From contig JADJOB010000002.1 in NCBI GenBank assembly GCA_016714025.1, forward strand, positions 2,698,001 to 2,762,000: a stretch of 64,000 bases of DNA. The letters run 5' to 3'. The stretch is from Saprospiraceae bacterium. Lineage in GTDB: Bacteria > Bacteroidota > Bacteroidia > Chitinophagales > Saprospiraceae. The number at the start of each line of letters is the position of its first letter. Positions within the stretch are counted from its first letter, which is position 1. A program made the position numbers and the translations under genes. Positions 17,657 through 26,444 of this stretch are shown here, piece after piece. Below the pieces are notes generated by a model. The model was not told the origin of the DNA. It saw only the letters and a program-made list of their open reading frames with translations, and did no database searches.

Positions 17657-18703
17657 TTACCATCTTAAAAGCGCACTCCCCCAGGTAAAACCACTTCCAA
17701 ATGCAGCCATGCAAATCAAATCTCCTTCTTTGATTTTACCCGCCTCCCAGGCTTCTCCTAATGCTATTGGAATGGTTGCTGCAGTGGTATTTCCATATTT
17801 CTGAATGTTATTCCACACTTGATCATTTCTTAGATTCAATTTCTGCTGAATAAATTGACTAATTCGCAAATTAGCCTGGTGGGGAATTAATAAATCAATA
17901 TCCGCTGCCTGAAGCCCTGCTTTATTAAGTGCTTCAAGAATTACTTCCTGAAATTTTACTACTGCAGTTTTAAATACTAAGGGGCCATTCATTGTCGGAA
18001 AGATCATTTGTTCATTCCACATTTTTTCAGTCAAAAAAATACCTCCGTAATTTTGATCTGGGTATCCAAATGCTTCTTTTCCAAGATGATATCCTCCATG
18101 GCACCCGGGATTAATAAAAGCCAATTCTTCAGCATAGGTCCCATCAGAATGCAAGACTGTATTTAATATTCCATCAGATTCAGTAGGTTGAACTACTACC
18201 GCGCCAGCGCCATCACCAAAAATAACTGTAACATTTCGACCGCGTGAACTAAAATCCAATCCCATAGAATGCATTTCAGCTCCTACCAGCAAAATATTTT
18301 TGTATTGACCTGATTTAATAAATTGATCTGCAATTGAAAGTCCATAAATAAATCCACTGCATTGATTTCTGATATCCAATGCCGGTGCTTCCACAGAAGT
18401 TATTTTTAATTCACGCTGCAACAACACACCGCATCCTGGAAAAAAATAGTCCGGACTTAATGTGGCAAATATTATAAAGTCAATTTCTTCTTTGCTTATA
18501 CCTGCCCGTTGAATGGCTATTTCCGCAGCTCTAGCTCCCATGGTGGTTGTAGTCTCTGCATGCGCTTTTCCGTACCTACGCTCCTGAATTCCTGTTCGCT
18601 CCTGAATCCAGGCATCAGAAGTATCCATTAATAGTTCTAAATCAGAATTCTTTACAACTGTTTCAGGTACATAATACCCTACCCCTGCAATTTTTGATCT
18701 CAT
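17657..18703 (-). CDS. fabH: 3-oxoacyl-ACP synthase III (KAS III)
   Basis: 348 residues from ATG at 18703 (MRSKIAGVGYYVPETVV); a TTG 9 nt upstream is rejected because family members start at this Met. The catalytic Cys115 (NQCSGFIYG), His275 (IPHQANLRI) and Asn305 (YGNTTAATIP) are all present. It condenses acetyl-CoA (or a branched starter) with malonyl-ACP to start fatty acid synthesis. A minus-strand box TACGTTTA (18714-18721) close to the -7 consensus lies 10 nt upstream. bshB1 follows. Confidence 0.95.
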   Translation of the reverse strand: MRSKIAGVGYYVPETVVKNSDLELLMDTSDAWIQERTGIQERRYGKAHAETTTTMGARAAEIAIQRAGISKEEIDFIIFATLSPDYFFPGCGVLLQRELKITSVEAPALDIRNQCSGFIYGLSIADQFIKSGQYKNILLVGAEMHSMGLDFSSRGRNVTVIFGDGAGAVVVQPTESDGILNTVLHSDGTYAEELAFINPGCHGGYHLGKEAFGYPDQNYGGIFLTEKMWNEQMIFPTMNGPLVFKTAVVKFQEVILEALNKAGLQAADIDLLIPHQANLRISQFIQQKLNLRNDQVWNNIQKYGNTTAATIPIALGEAWEAGKIKEGDLICMAAFGSGFTWGSALLRW

Positions 18704-18803
18704 TTGTTCCAATTAAACGTATTAAAATAAAAAATCAAGCTAAAGGTATTAAGAAACAAGTTGGACTTGAACTTTTTCAGGCTTTTAATATTACAAGCGG
18801 AAT

Positions 18804-20084
18804 TTATGTTTTACGCTCTTTCTTTTTGGCTGCAGGAAACAAGACATTATTCAGAATTAAGCGATATCCCGGTGAGTTTGGGTGTAGATTTAAATCCGTA
18901 GGCGGATCTCCAACCTGATGTTGATAATCTTCCGGATCATGGCCTGCATAAAATGTCCAGGTACCGTATCCATAGGTCCCATGTATATATCGCACTTCAT
19001 CTACAGATTTAGTTTCTCCAAGCACCAATACATCTGATTTTATTAAACTCCGTTTAAAACTAGTCGTTTGACCCATAAAGCCTTTGACCGTTCTGGTATG
19101 ATTTTGAGTTAACATGGTAGGTACCGGATCCCATTTTGCAGAAAAATCAAACAATTCAAAATAATCGTTTTCCGGATTTAACTTTCGGTCATATGTGTTA
19201 TCAATCGTAGAAAATTCATATTCCAATGGGTTCTCTTTCAAACTATAGTTTTTAAATGCCAGGGTTTTTGTGTAATCAAGCAAGGCATTTGCATTTCCGT
19301 TTATAGGATCACCGTCATAATAAACAGCACAGATATCTATGCCCTCCGCTGAAAGTGCGATGTCATACGAATCTGTTGCTGAGCACATTGCAAAGGTGAA
19401 ACCGCCACCTCCTATGTATTCCTTTATTTTTTTGGCAACTTCCAATTTACATTGGGAGACTTTTGAAAATCCAAGTGATTTACTGAGTTCCTCAGCTTTT
19501 TTCTGATTTTCAATATACCATGGTTGGGTATGATACCCTGAATAAAAACGGCCATATTGGCCTGTAAAATCCTCGTGATGTAAATGCAACCAATCGTATT
19601 TAGGCAACATACCAGATAAAATTTCACGGTCGTAAATTTTATCAAAAGGGATTTCAGCATAGGTTAATGCCAGAGTGACCGCATCATCCCAAGGCTGAAT
19701 TCGTTCCCCTTTATTATTGAATTCAGGGGTATAAACAGCAATTTTAGGAGCCTTCTCAAGTTTCATAAGCTCTTGATTTACTTCAGGATTTCCAATTTCT
19801 GCTTTAATTCGGTCAAATTCATTGTCAGAAATAATTTCAAAACTAACTCCACGGGTTTTACATTCTTTCTCCAAGGTTTTCAAATTAAGGAAAGCAAAAC
19901 TTCCACCTCGATAATTAAGCAACCAATACGCTTCTACATTTTGATCAATTACCCAATAGGTAATCCCGTATGCCTTTAAATGATTAGCTTGCTTTAGGTC
20001 CATTGGAACCAAAATATAAGAAGAAATCGCAGCAAAATTCAATATCAGGATACCAGATACAGTATATAATAATTTGCTCATCAT
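18804..20084 (-). CDS. Conserved Bacteroidota protein usually labelled asparagine synthetase B; glutamine-amidotransferase-like fold
   Basis: 426 residues with an N-terminal signal or anchor (LLYTVSGILILNFAAISSYI). The string PMDLKQANHLKAYGITYWV and YRGGSFAF, MCSATDSYDIALSA and FYAGHDPEDYQHQVGDPP is characteristic of a widespread Bacteroidota family carrying the name asparagine synthetase B in databases. I see neither the class II Cys2 glutaminase start nor the PP-loop SGGxDS of real AsnB, so that name is not supported. GGGGFTFAMCSATD resembles the nucleophile elbow of class I amidotransferase-like folds. Function unknown; probably periplasmic. Confidence 0.82.
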   Translation of the reverse strand: MMSKLLYTVSGILILNFAAISSYILVPMDLKQANHLKAYGITYWVIDQNVEAYWLLNYRGGSFAFLNLKTLEKECKTRGVSFEIISDNEFDRIKAEIGNPEVNQELMKLEKAPKIAVYTPEFNNKGERIQPWDDAVTLALTYAEIPFDKIYDREILSGMLPKYDWLHLHHEDFTGQYGRFYSGYHTQPWYIENQKKAEELSKSLGFSKVSQCKLEVAKKIKEYIGGGGFTFAMCSATDSYDIALSAEGIDICAVYYDGDPINGNANALLDYTKTLAFKNYSLKENPLEYEFSTIDNTYDRKLNPENDYFELFDFSAKWDPVPTMLTQNHTRTVKGFMGQTTSFKRSLIKSDVLVLGETKSVDEVRYIHGTYGYGTWTFYAGHDPEDYQHQVGDPPTDLNLHPNSPGYRLILNNVLFPAAKKKERKT

Positions 20085-20099
20085 GCTTTAAGTAAACAA

Positions 20100-20107
20100 C
20101 AAATATA
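20100..20107 (-). promoter_or_regulatory. -7 promoter box of the 18804-20084 gene
   Basis: Minus-strand TATATTTG matches TAnnTTTG exactly, ending 15 nt before the first ATG (two consecutive ATG codons at 20084 and 20081). Predicted leader about 11 nt. Confidence 0.55.
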
Positions 20108-20218
20108 TTTAATTGAATGATTTTTAAACGCTTAACCAATCAACATATTGGTTAATAAATGGTTATTTTATCCGATTAGAAATCAATTTATTGATATTTG
20201 CAATAATATTCATCCGCA

Positions 20219-22315
20219 ATGGGTCAATTTAGTTTTCAATATCCTGTGTGGTCAATCGGTTTGTGCCTTTTACTTGCGTTCTTGGCAGGGATGCTAATGT
20301 ATTATAAAAGTCCGCAATTAGCTGACAGAAGCTATAGCCAAAAAATGGCCTTAAGTATCTTGCGAATGTCTGCAGTTTTCTTAATCCTGTTGTTATTACT
20401 GAATCCACTATATAAATACTATAAAAAAAGCATCCAAAAGCCTGTTATACTCATTGCTCAAGATGTGAGTGAATCCATTATTTCAAAGGGGAGTGATTTT
20501 GTTCAAAATTTTCAAATTGATAGAGATCAATTTGAAACCAATCTTAAAGATAAATTCGAAGTGTTTCATTTGGAATTTGACATGAATTGTCGTGAACAAA
20601 AATCTGATCAATATACCGGTAAACTTACCAATTTAAATTCTGTATTAGACTATGTAACAAATTCCTATGACCTTCAAAAAGTAAGAGGAATTATTCTTGC
20701 CTCTGACGGAATTCAAAATACAGGAAAAAGTCCAATTTACAACAGCATATTGAATCAGCTCCCAGTTTATCCGATTTTGTTAGGAGACACTACACCTGAA
20801 AAAGACTTATGGATTGGAAATTTGTTTTTTAATGAGATTGTTTATGCTGGTGATAAATTTGCAATAGAAACAGATTTACAAGCCTGGAATTTGACTAATG
20901 AAAAAAGCTCAATTAAATTAAGCAAATTCCAGGATGGAAAATGGAACTTATTAAATAGTGAATTGATCACAATCACACAATCAGGATATTTCAATACAAA
21001 GCAATTTATTGTACAAACAGATAATCCAGGATTAAACAAATATAAAATTTCTATTGATCCAATTAAAGGAGAAGCATCAACCCGAAACAATACCCGTGAA
21101 TTTTATGTCGATGTCTTGGATTCAAAAAAGAAAATATTAATATTAACCTACGCGCCCCATCCTGATCTATCAGCAATTAAGGAAGCCGTTACAGAGAATA
21201 AGAACTATGATTTAGTAATCAAAAACATAGCTGACAATTTGCCTGTTTTTAATGATTACAGCTTAATCGTATTTCATCAATTACCAGGACCCGGTGGTAT
21301 TGGAAAAAATCAAATTGAATCTGCCAGAAAATTACAAATTCCATCTTTATTTATCCTAGGCCCGTTAACCGACATCAATCAATTCAATAATTCACAGGAT
21401 ATTGTTTCAATTAGCGGAACAAATAAAACAACTTCGGAAGCGACACCTATTATCAAACCTGGTTTCAATCAATTTATATTAAGTGATCAAAGCCTTGATT
21501 ATATAAATAAATTACCCCCATTAAATGCACCTTTTGGGAATTATAGTTTGGATCCAAACGCATCCACATTATTTTATCAGAAGATTGGAACGATTGAAAC
21601 TAATTACCCTTTGGTGGTATTGTCAGATAAAAGCGCTTACAGATCGACTTATATATTGGGTGAAGGTATTTGGAAATGGAAATTAAATGAATATTTAAAT
21701 ACCAATCATTTCAATTTTTTTACTGAACTCATATCGAAAACGGTTCAATTTACATCTACAAAGCAAGATCATAGGAAATTCCGCATTAACCAATCGAAAA
21801 GGATTTTTAATGAAGGTGAAAATATTACATTCTTTGGAGAGTTGTATAACGATAACAACGAAAGAATCAACCAACCAGATGTTGATTTAACGATAGTAAA
21901 TAGCAATGGCCTTAAATTTAATTACAATTTTTCCCGAGTTGAAAATTACTATTCATTAGACATCGGATCCTTGGCTGCCGGTGAATACAATTATCAAGCA
22001 CATACGGAATGGAATCGCAAACAATTAACAGATAACGGTAAATTTTCCATTCAGGAGCAAAATATAGAAACTGCTAACCGGGTAGCCGATTTTAATTTAT
22101 TACGATCTCTGGCATCCAAATCCGGAGGAAAGCCCTATTTGCCATCAGAATTGAATTCTTTACAAAATGAATTGCTTGGAGATGAAAAATCCAAATCAAT
22201 ATTGGTACAAAATCTTGAGATCAATCCCTTAATTGACCAAAAATGGCTTTTCTTTATCATAGGATTTTGTCTGTTACTTGAATGGTTCTTAAGAAGATTT
22301 TGGGGATCCTACTAA
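20219..22315 (+). CDS. vWA-like membrane protein
   Basis: 698 residues. Two N-terminal membrane helices (about 10-30 and 42-66) precede a von Willebrand A-like domain with a MIDAS-type DxSxS (QDVSESI) and GIILASDGIQNTGKSP; a Ig-like beta region and one C-terminal helix (QKWLFFIIGFCLLLEWFLRR) follow. This architecture occurs in Bacteroidota next to or like BatA-type proteins, but no MoxR or BatB-E gene is nearby. It is divergent from the 18804-20084 gene and 46 nt ahead of comEC. Probable role: metal-dependent protein-protein interaction in the envelope. Confidence 0.8.
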   Translation: MGQFSFQYPVWSIGLCLLLAFLAGMLMYYKSPQLADRSYSQKMALSILRMSAVFLILLLLLNPLYKYYKKSIQKPVILIAQDVSESIISKGSDFVQNFQIDRDQFETNLKDKFEVFHLEFDMNCREQKSDQYTGKLTNLNSVLDYVTNSYDLQKVRGIILASDGIQNTGKSPIYNSILNQLPVYPILLGDTTPEKDLWIGNLFFNEIVYAGDKFAIETDLQAWNLTNEKSSIKLSKFQDGKWNLLNSELITITQSGYFNTKQFIVQTDNPGLNKYKISIDPIKGEASTRNNTREFYVDVLDSKKKILILTYAPHPDLSAIKEAVTENKNYDLVIKNIADNLPVFNDYSLIVFHQLPGPGGIGKNQIESARKLQIPSLFILGPLTDINQFNNSQDIVSISGTNKTTSEATPIIKPGFNQFILSDQSLDYINKLPPLNAPFGNYSLDPNASTLFYQKIGTIETNYPLVVLSDKSAYRSTYILGEGIWKWKLNEYLNTNHFNFFTELISKTVQFTSTKQDHRKFRINQSKRIFNEGENITFFGELYNDNNERINQPDVDLTIVNSNGLKFNYNFSRVENYYSLDIGSLAAGEYNYQAHTEWNRKQLTDNGKFSIQEQNIETANRVADFNLLRSLASKSGGKPYLPSELNSLQNELLGDEKSKSILVQNLEINPLIDQKWLFFIIGFCLLLEWFLRRFWGSY

Positions 22316-22334
22316 AATATTTTAGATTTTTTTA

Positions 22335-22342
22335 TAGATTTG
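22335..22342 (+). promoter_or_regulatory. -7 promoter box of comEC
   Basis: TAGATTTG matches TAnnTTTG exactly and ends 19 nt before the comEC ATG, in the 46-nt gap after the vWA gene. Predicted leader about 15 nt. Confidence 0.55.
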
Positions 22343-22361
22343 CCTTGCACCTTAAAACACT

Positions 22362-24308
22362 ATGCTGGCGTATACCCTTGCCCGGCCTTTTATTTATTTG
22401 TTTTTGGGACTATGTCTTAGCATAGCAGCCACTGACATTTATTACTCCTTGTATTCTTCAAATACACAGGCAAATATCCTTGTTTCTAGCCTTTTCGCAG
22501 CATTGCTTCTAATTGCCATTCGCAAAAAGAAGAAATCGATAGCCCTATTCATAATTGCAATCTTTCTATTTTGTATAAATGAATATGTTCACCTCTATCA
22601 GGTACATGATCCAGGACATTCATCCAATTTCCTCAACTATTTAAAGATCGACTTCAAAATTATCAGTGATAATTTTAAAAACAATAGACACAGCTGTATT
22701 GCTATTGCAACTATTAACAACCATGACGTTCAGTGTAAAATTACCATCCAGGATAGTACGATTAATTATCCCTTACAATATGGCGATATATTATCAGGAA
22801 CTATATGCCTCAATAAAATCCATGGCTCCGGCTCAAGAACTTTTAATACTTACCCTGATTATTTACTAAATAAACACATATTTTATGAGGGTTTTATGAC
22901 AAAGATAGATCATGTGCAAAGCGCATCGAATTATTCGCTTTATCAAATGACTCAATACCTGGCTACCCAAATTAAAAACATTCTACTTTCAACAAGCAGC
23001 AATTCTGAAAATGCCAACTTATTAGTTTCGTTAATACTAGGTGACAAAACCGAATTAAATAAAGATATTAAACAGGCATTTCTTTCAACCGGTACTGCTC
23101 ACATATTAGCAGTATCTGGTTTACATCTAGGGCTTGTCTACTATTTACTAAGCCTGGCATGCAAACCAATACGCAAACTAAAAATCAAGAATTCAAAACT
23201 ACTGGAATCGATCTTGATTCTTATCGGAATATGGGTCTTTGCTTTGATTACCGGATTGGGATCTTCCATTTTAAGAGCAGCAATAATGTTTAGCTTTATT
23301 CAATTTGCCAATTGCCTCAAACGAAAAAATGATTCGGTAAATACCCTATTTGCTTGTGGTTTTTTTATGGCAGCATACAACCCTTGCATTCTTTCCGATA
23401 TAGGTTTTCAACTTTCTTTTTCAGCAGTATTAAGTATCATTTGGTTTAATCCTTACTTTAGCAGGATTTGGCTACCCCAGAAAAAATTACTGATTCCAAT
23501 TCGTGATTTATTTTCTGTTTCATGCTCTGTACAAATACTGGTTTCTCCGATAAGCATTTACTACTTTCAACAATTTCCTATATACTTTCTGCTTTCTAAT
23601 TTAATCTGGATTCCACTCTCCTTTCTACTAATGATACTTGGATCAATCCAAGTATTTCTATATGCATTTTCACAAAAGATAGCAAGTTTTCTAGGTGTCA
23701 TTTCAGAAGAATTCATTCAATTTGGTGTTGCCTGTTTGAAATGCATTCAAAAAGCACCTTATTCTATACTCGACAATATTTGGATAAACGAAGCCCAGGT
23801 AATTTTTATGCTGAGTTCATTAGTATTTTTAAAATTCTATTTTCATACTCAAAATTCCGTGATACTAATAAAAAGTCTGGTAATTGCTATTTTGGTCTGT
23901 CTGTCAGCTTACTACACTGAATACACCATTTCAAAAAGTCGTGAATTAGTAATTTATAAATACAACAATGCATTCCAAATGGAATTGCGTGAAGGGCATC
24001 ATTCAATTGGTAGTTCACCAAACTCCAGTATACTCACAAAGTATAGATCTTTAAATAAAGTCAATCACAGGGATTCGATATCTCTAAGCGAACTAATAAG
24101 CCTTACAAATAAAATTCAGAATGATGTAAGTATCCAACCATTAAAATGCTCAAAAAATCTGTACTATTTAAATCAAAAAGAAAATAATATGCTTCTTCAT
24201 TTAAAAATTCTTACAGAATTTGATTCTAAATGCATACTAGAAGAAAATTACAAAATATCAGAGTACTTCAATATGAGCAAAAATAATCCAATAATTATTA
24301 AACTTTAA
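22362..24308 (+). CDS. comEC: ComEC/Rec2-family DNA uptake channel protein
   Basis: 648 residues with many hydrophobic helices. The N-terminal OB-like region (about 95-190) is followed by the Competence domain with the signature AHILAVSGLHLGLVYY (about 246-261) and GLGSSILRAAIMF. ComEC is the inner-membrane channel for single-stranded DNA during transformation. The C-terminal ~150 residues are soluble, but I cannot see the metallo-beta-lactamase HxHxDH motif, so the nuclease domain is absent or unrecognisable. Its stop is 2 nt before an HhH protein gene. Confidence 0.9.
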   Translation: MLAYTLARPFIYLFLGLCLSIAATDIYYSLYSSNTQANILVSSLFAALLLIAIRKKKKSIALFIIAIFLFCINEYVHLYQVHDPGHSSNFLNYLKIDFKIISDNFKNNRHSCIAIATINNHDVQCKITIQDSTINYPLQYGDILSGTICLNKIHGSGSRTFNTYPDYLLNKHIFYEGFMTKIDHVQSASNYSLYQMTQYLATQIKNILLSTSSNSENANLLVSLILGDKTELNKDIKQAFLSTGTAHILAVSGLHLGLVYYLLSLACKPIRKLKIKNSKLLESILILIGIWVFALITGLGSSILRAAIMFSFIQFANCLKRKNDSVNTLFACGFFMAAYNPCILSDIGFQLSFSAVLSIIWFNPYFSRIWLPQKKLLIPIRDLFSVSCSVQILVSPISIYYFQQFPIYFLLSNLIWIPLSFLLMILGSIQVFLYAFSQKIASFLGVISEEFIQFGVACLKCIQKAPYSILDNIWINEAQVIFMLSSLVFLKFYFHTQNSVILIKSLVIAILVCLSAYYTEYTISKSRELVIYKYNNAFQMELREGHHSIGSSPNSSILTKYRSLNKVNHRDSISLSELISLTNKIQNDVSIQPLKCSKNLYYLNQKENNMLLHLKILTEFDSKCILEENYKISEYFNMSKNNPIIIKL

Positions 24309-24310
24309 AA

Positions 24311-25210
24311 ATGACAAAATCAAGCTTTGATAAGCTTACTTTAAGCAAAAATGAGCGACTTGGCTTATATTTCTTATTAATACTATTTGTGGGATTTATT
24401 ATTTTACCCTATAAATTTTCACAACCTGAATCTATAAATTCAAATTTAATTAGACCTATAAACAATGCAACAATTATATCAGATTCCAATTTTGAAAAAA
24501 CATATGAAATAGATGCCAACTTAGAGACACCTAAAAACAATAAATCCAATGACAAATCCACAGTAAAGCTTTATGCATTTGATCCAAACGAGCTCGATGA
24601 AAAAACCGCAAATGATTTAGGGCTATCGCCATTGGTTTATAAAAGAATCCAAAACTATTTAAATACAGGCGCTCGCTTCAAAAATCCTGAGCAATTCGGC
24701 AAAATATATGGACTTTCAATGGATAAATACAAAATGCTACTTCCATATATACAAATAAAGAACGAACCAACAATCCAGACAAAGAAGAACAAATCCAACT
24801 TACCGGCATCACTGAATAGAATTGAAATAAATGCATGCAACGCTTCTGACCTTCTACCCCTTCCGGGAATCGGTGAAGGACTATCAGCTCGAATTATTAA
24901 ATACCGGGATTTACTCGGGGGATTCCATAAAACGGAACAGTTAAAAGAAGTCTATGGGATAACTGATTCATTATACTTGGTTATAAAAGATTATATAATT
25001 TTAAACAAAAATATTATAAAACTAAATTTATCAGAAATGCGTTATTCAGAAATGCAAAAACATCCATACATAGGACACAAAATGGCAAAATTAATTTCTG
25101 CTTATGTGAAATTACATCCACAAGCATCCAATCAGGAAATTCTTGGTAATTTGCCTTCAACAAGCAATGAAATAAATAAAAATCTTATTGCCTATTTAGA
25201 ACCAAACTGA
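24311..25210 (+). CDS. Membrane-anchored helix-hairpin-helix protein (ComEA-like)
   Basis: 299 residues with one N-terminal membrane helix (LGLYFLLILFVGFIILPY). Three HhH-type segments follow: DPNELDEKTANDLGLSPLVYKRI (about 92-115), INACNASDLLPLPGIGEGLSARIIKYRDLLGG (about 176-207) with the classic LPGIG hairpin, and a third near 235-290. HhH domains bind DNA without sequence specificity. Position 2 nt behind comEC supports a role as the DNA receptor for uptake, as ComEA does; that is inference from fold and neighbourhood. The protein is longer than ComEA of Bacillus. Confidence 0.85.
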   Translation: MTKSSFDKLTLSKNERLGLYFLLILFVGFIILPYKFSQPESINSNLIRPINNATIISDSNFEKTYEIDANLETPKNNKSNDKSTVKLYAFDPNELDEKTANDLGLSPLVYKRIQNYLNTGARFKNPEQFGKIYGLSMDKYKMLLPYIQIKNEPTIQTKKNKSNLPASLNRIEINACNASDLLPLPGIGEGLSARIIKYRDLLGGFHKTEQLKEVYGITDSLYLVIKDYIILNKNIIKLNLSEMRYSEMQKHPYIGHKMAKLISAYVKLHPQASNQEILGNLPSTSNEINKNLIAYLEPN

Positions 25211-25379
25211 AGAAAATACTGATTCAATGTAAAGGCAGGTAAGAAAGAATTAAAATAAATGAATTTCAAATCCAAAATCATCCATTGAACCAATACCAAT
25301 ATTGTTTAAAGGATTTTTATTGCATGCCAATATGCAAGTACACTTTAAGGGATTACTTCATAATATTCAACGAAAGGTT

Positions 25380-26360
25380 TTATAAATATTTTCTTACAGA
25401 ATCAACATTTTGATGAGAACCTATGATGATTGAAGACCTTTGATGCAAATCAACAATATCTATTTCCATTATGCGGGATCCATTTTCATTAATACTTGTT
25501 CCCCCTGCTTGTTCGATTACAAAACTCAATGGGTTGCATTCATACAGCATTCGAAGTTTACCGTCAGGATTTTTGATTGTATTAGGATATAGAAAAACAC
25601 CACCTAAGCAAATCGTTCTATGGACATCTGCCACCATAGAACCAATGTAACGCTGGATCATACTCTTGTCAGCACAATCATCCAAATAGCGTTGAATCCC
25701 TGTACTAAATTGTTTATAATACCCTTGATTTATGGAATAGTTATTTCCTTCGGCAGGAATTTTCATAATCGGATGACTTAAACAAAATTCACCGATACCG
25801 CGATCATAAGTAAATCCATTAACACCATGCCCGGTGGTATAAACCAGCATGGTTGACGTTCCATACAAAACATAACCAGCAGCAACTTGATTTACACCTT
25901 TTTGCAAAAAATCACTTAACTGCAATTCTTCATTTTCATGACTAATTCTTTGGTATATTCCAAAAATTGTTCCTACGCTGATATTAACATCTATATTAGA
26001 TGAGCCATCGAGGGGGTCTATTACAACCACATACTTATTGTTTTTGTTTGCTATACCGCTAAAAGAGACAAAAGAATCCAATTCTTCAGAAGCGACACCG
26101 GCACAAAGCCCTGAATTTTTCAGGTATTCTATCATTAAATCATTTGCGTATATATCCAGTTTCTGAACCGTATCTCCGGAACTGTTCACATTGCCCTCAA
26201 CACCAAGAATATCCATTAATCCGGCTTTATTTACAATTCGATTTACAATTTTAGCTGCAATTCCAATATGCCTAAGTAAACCTGAAAACTCGCCAGATGC
26301 CTGATCTTGTTGAAATTGATTTTCAACAATAAACTCGTCTAATGTTATTCTGCGTCCCAT
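25380..26360 (-). CDS. fbp: Class I fructose-1,6-bisphosphatase
   Basis: 326 residues from ATG at 26360 (MGRRITLDEFIVENQ); an upstream in-frame TTG would overlap the promoter. Metal and substrate motifs: ASEELDS, VVVIDPLDGSSNIDVNISVGTIFGI, and the C-terminal LRMLYECNPLSFVIEQAGG. It removes the 1-phosphate of fructose-1,6-bisphosphate in gluconeogenesis. Divergent from the ABC exporter gene. A minus-strand TATCTTGT (26375-26382), one base short of the -7 consensus, lies 14 nt upstream. Confidence 0.95.
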   Translation of the reverse strand: MGRRITLDEFIVENQFQQDQASGEFSGLLRHIGIAAKIVNRIVNKAGLMDILGVEGNVNSSGDTVQKLDIYANDLMIEYLKNSGLCAGVASEELDSFVSFSGIANKNNKYVVVIDPLDGSSNIDVNISVGTIFGIYQRISHENEELQLSDFLQKGVNQVAAGYVLYGTSTMLVYTTGHGVNGFTYDRGIGEFCLSHPIMKIPAEGNNYSINQGYYKQFSTGIQRYLDDCADKSMIQRYIGSMVADVHRTICLGGVFLYPNTIKNPDGKLRMLYECNPLSFVIEQAGGTSINENGSRIMEIDIVDLHQRSSIIIGSHQNVDSVRKYL

Positions 26361-26418
26361 CTCTAATTTTGGGCACAAGATAGTTAAAATTTAAGGATGG
26401 AATTCCTACAAAGAGGCT

Positions 26419-26426
26419 TAGCTTTG
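26419..26426 (+). promoter_or_regulatory. -7 promoter box of the ABC exporter gene
   Basis: TAGCTTTG matches TAnnTTTG exactly. Transcription should start near 26431, downstream of an out-of-frame ATG at 26429, which leaves the TTG at 26445 as the usable start with a leader of about 14 nt. Confidence 0.6.
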
Positions 26427-26444
26427 CCATGAAAACCTTAATTA

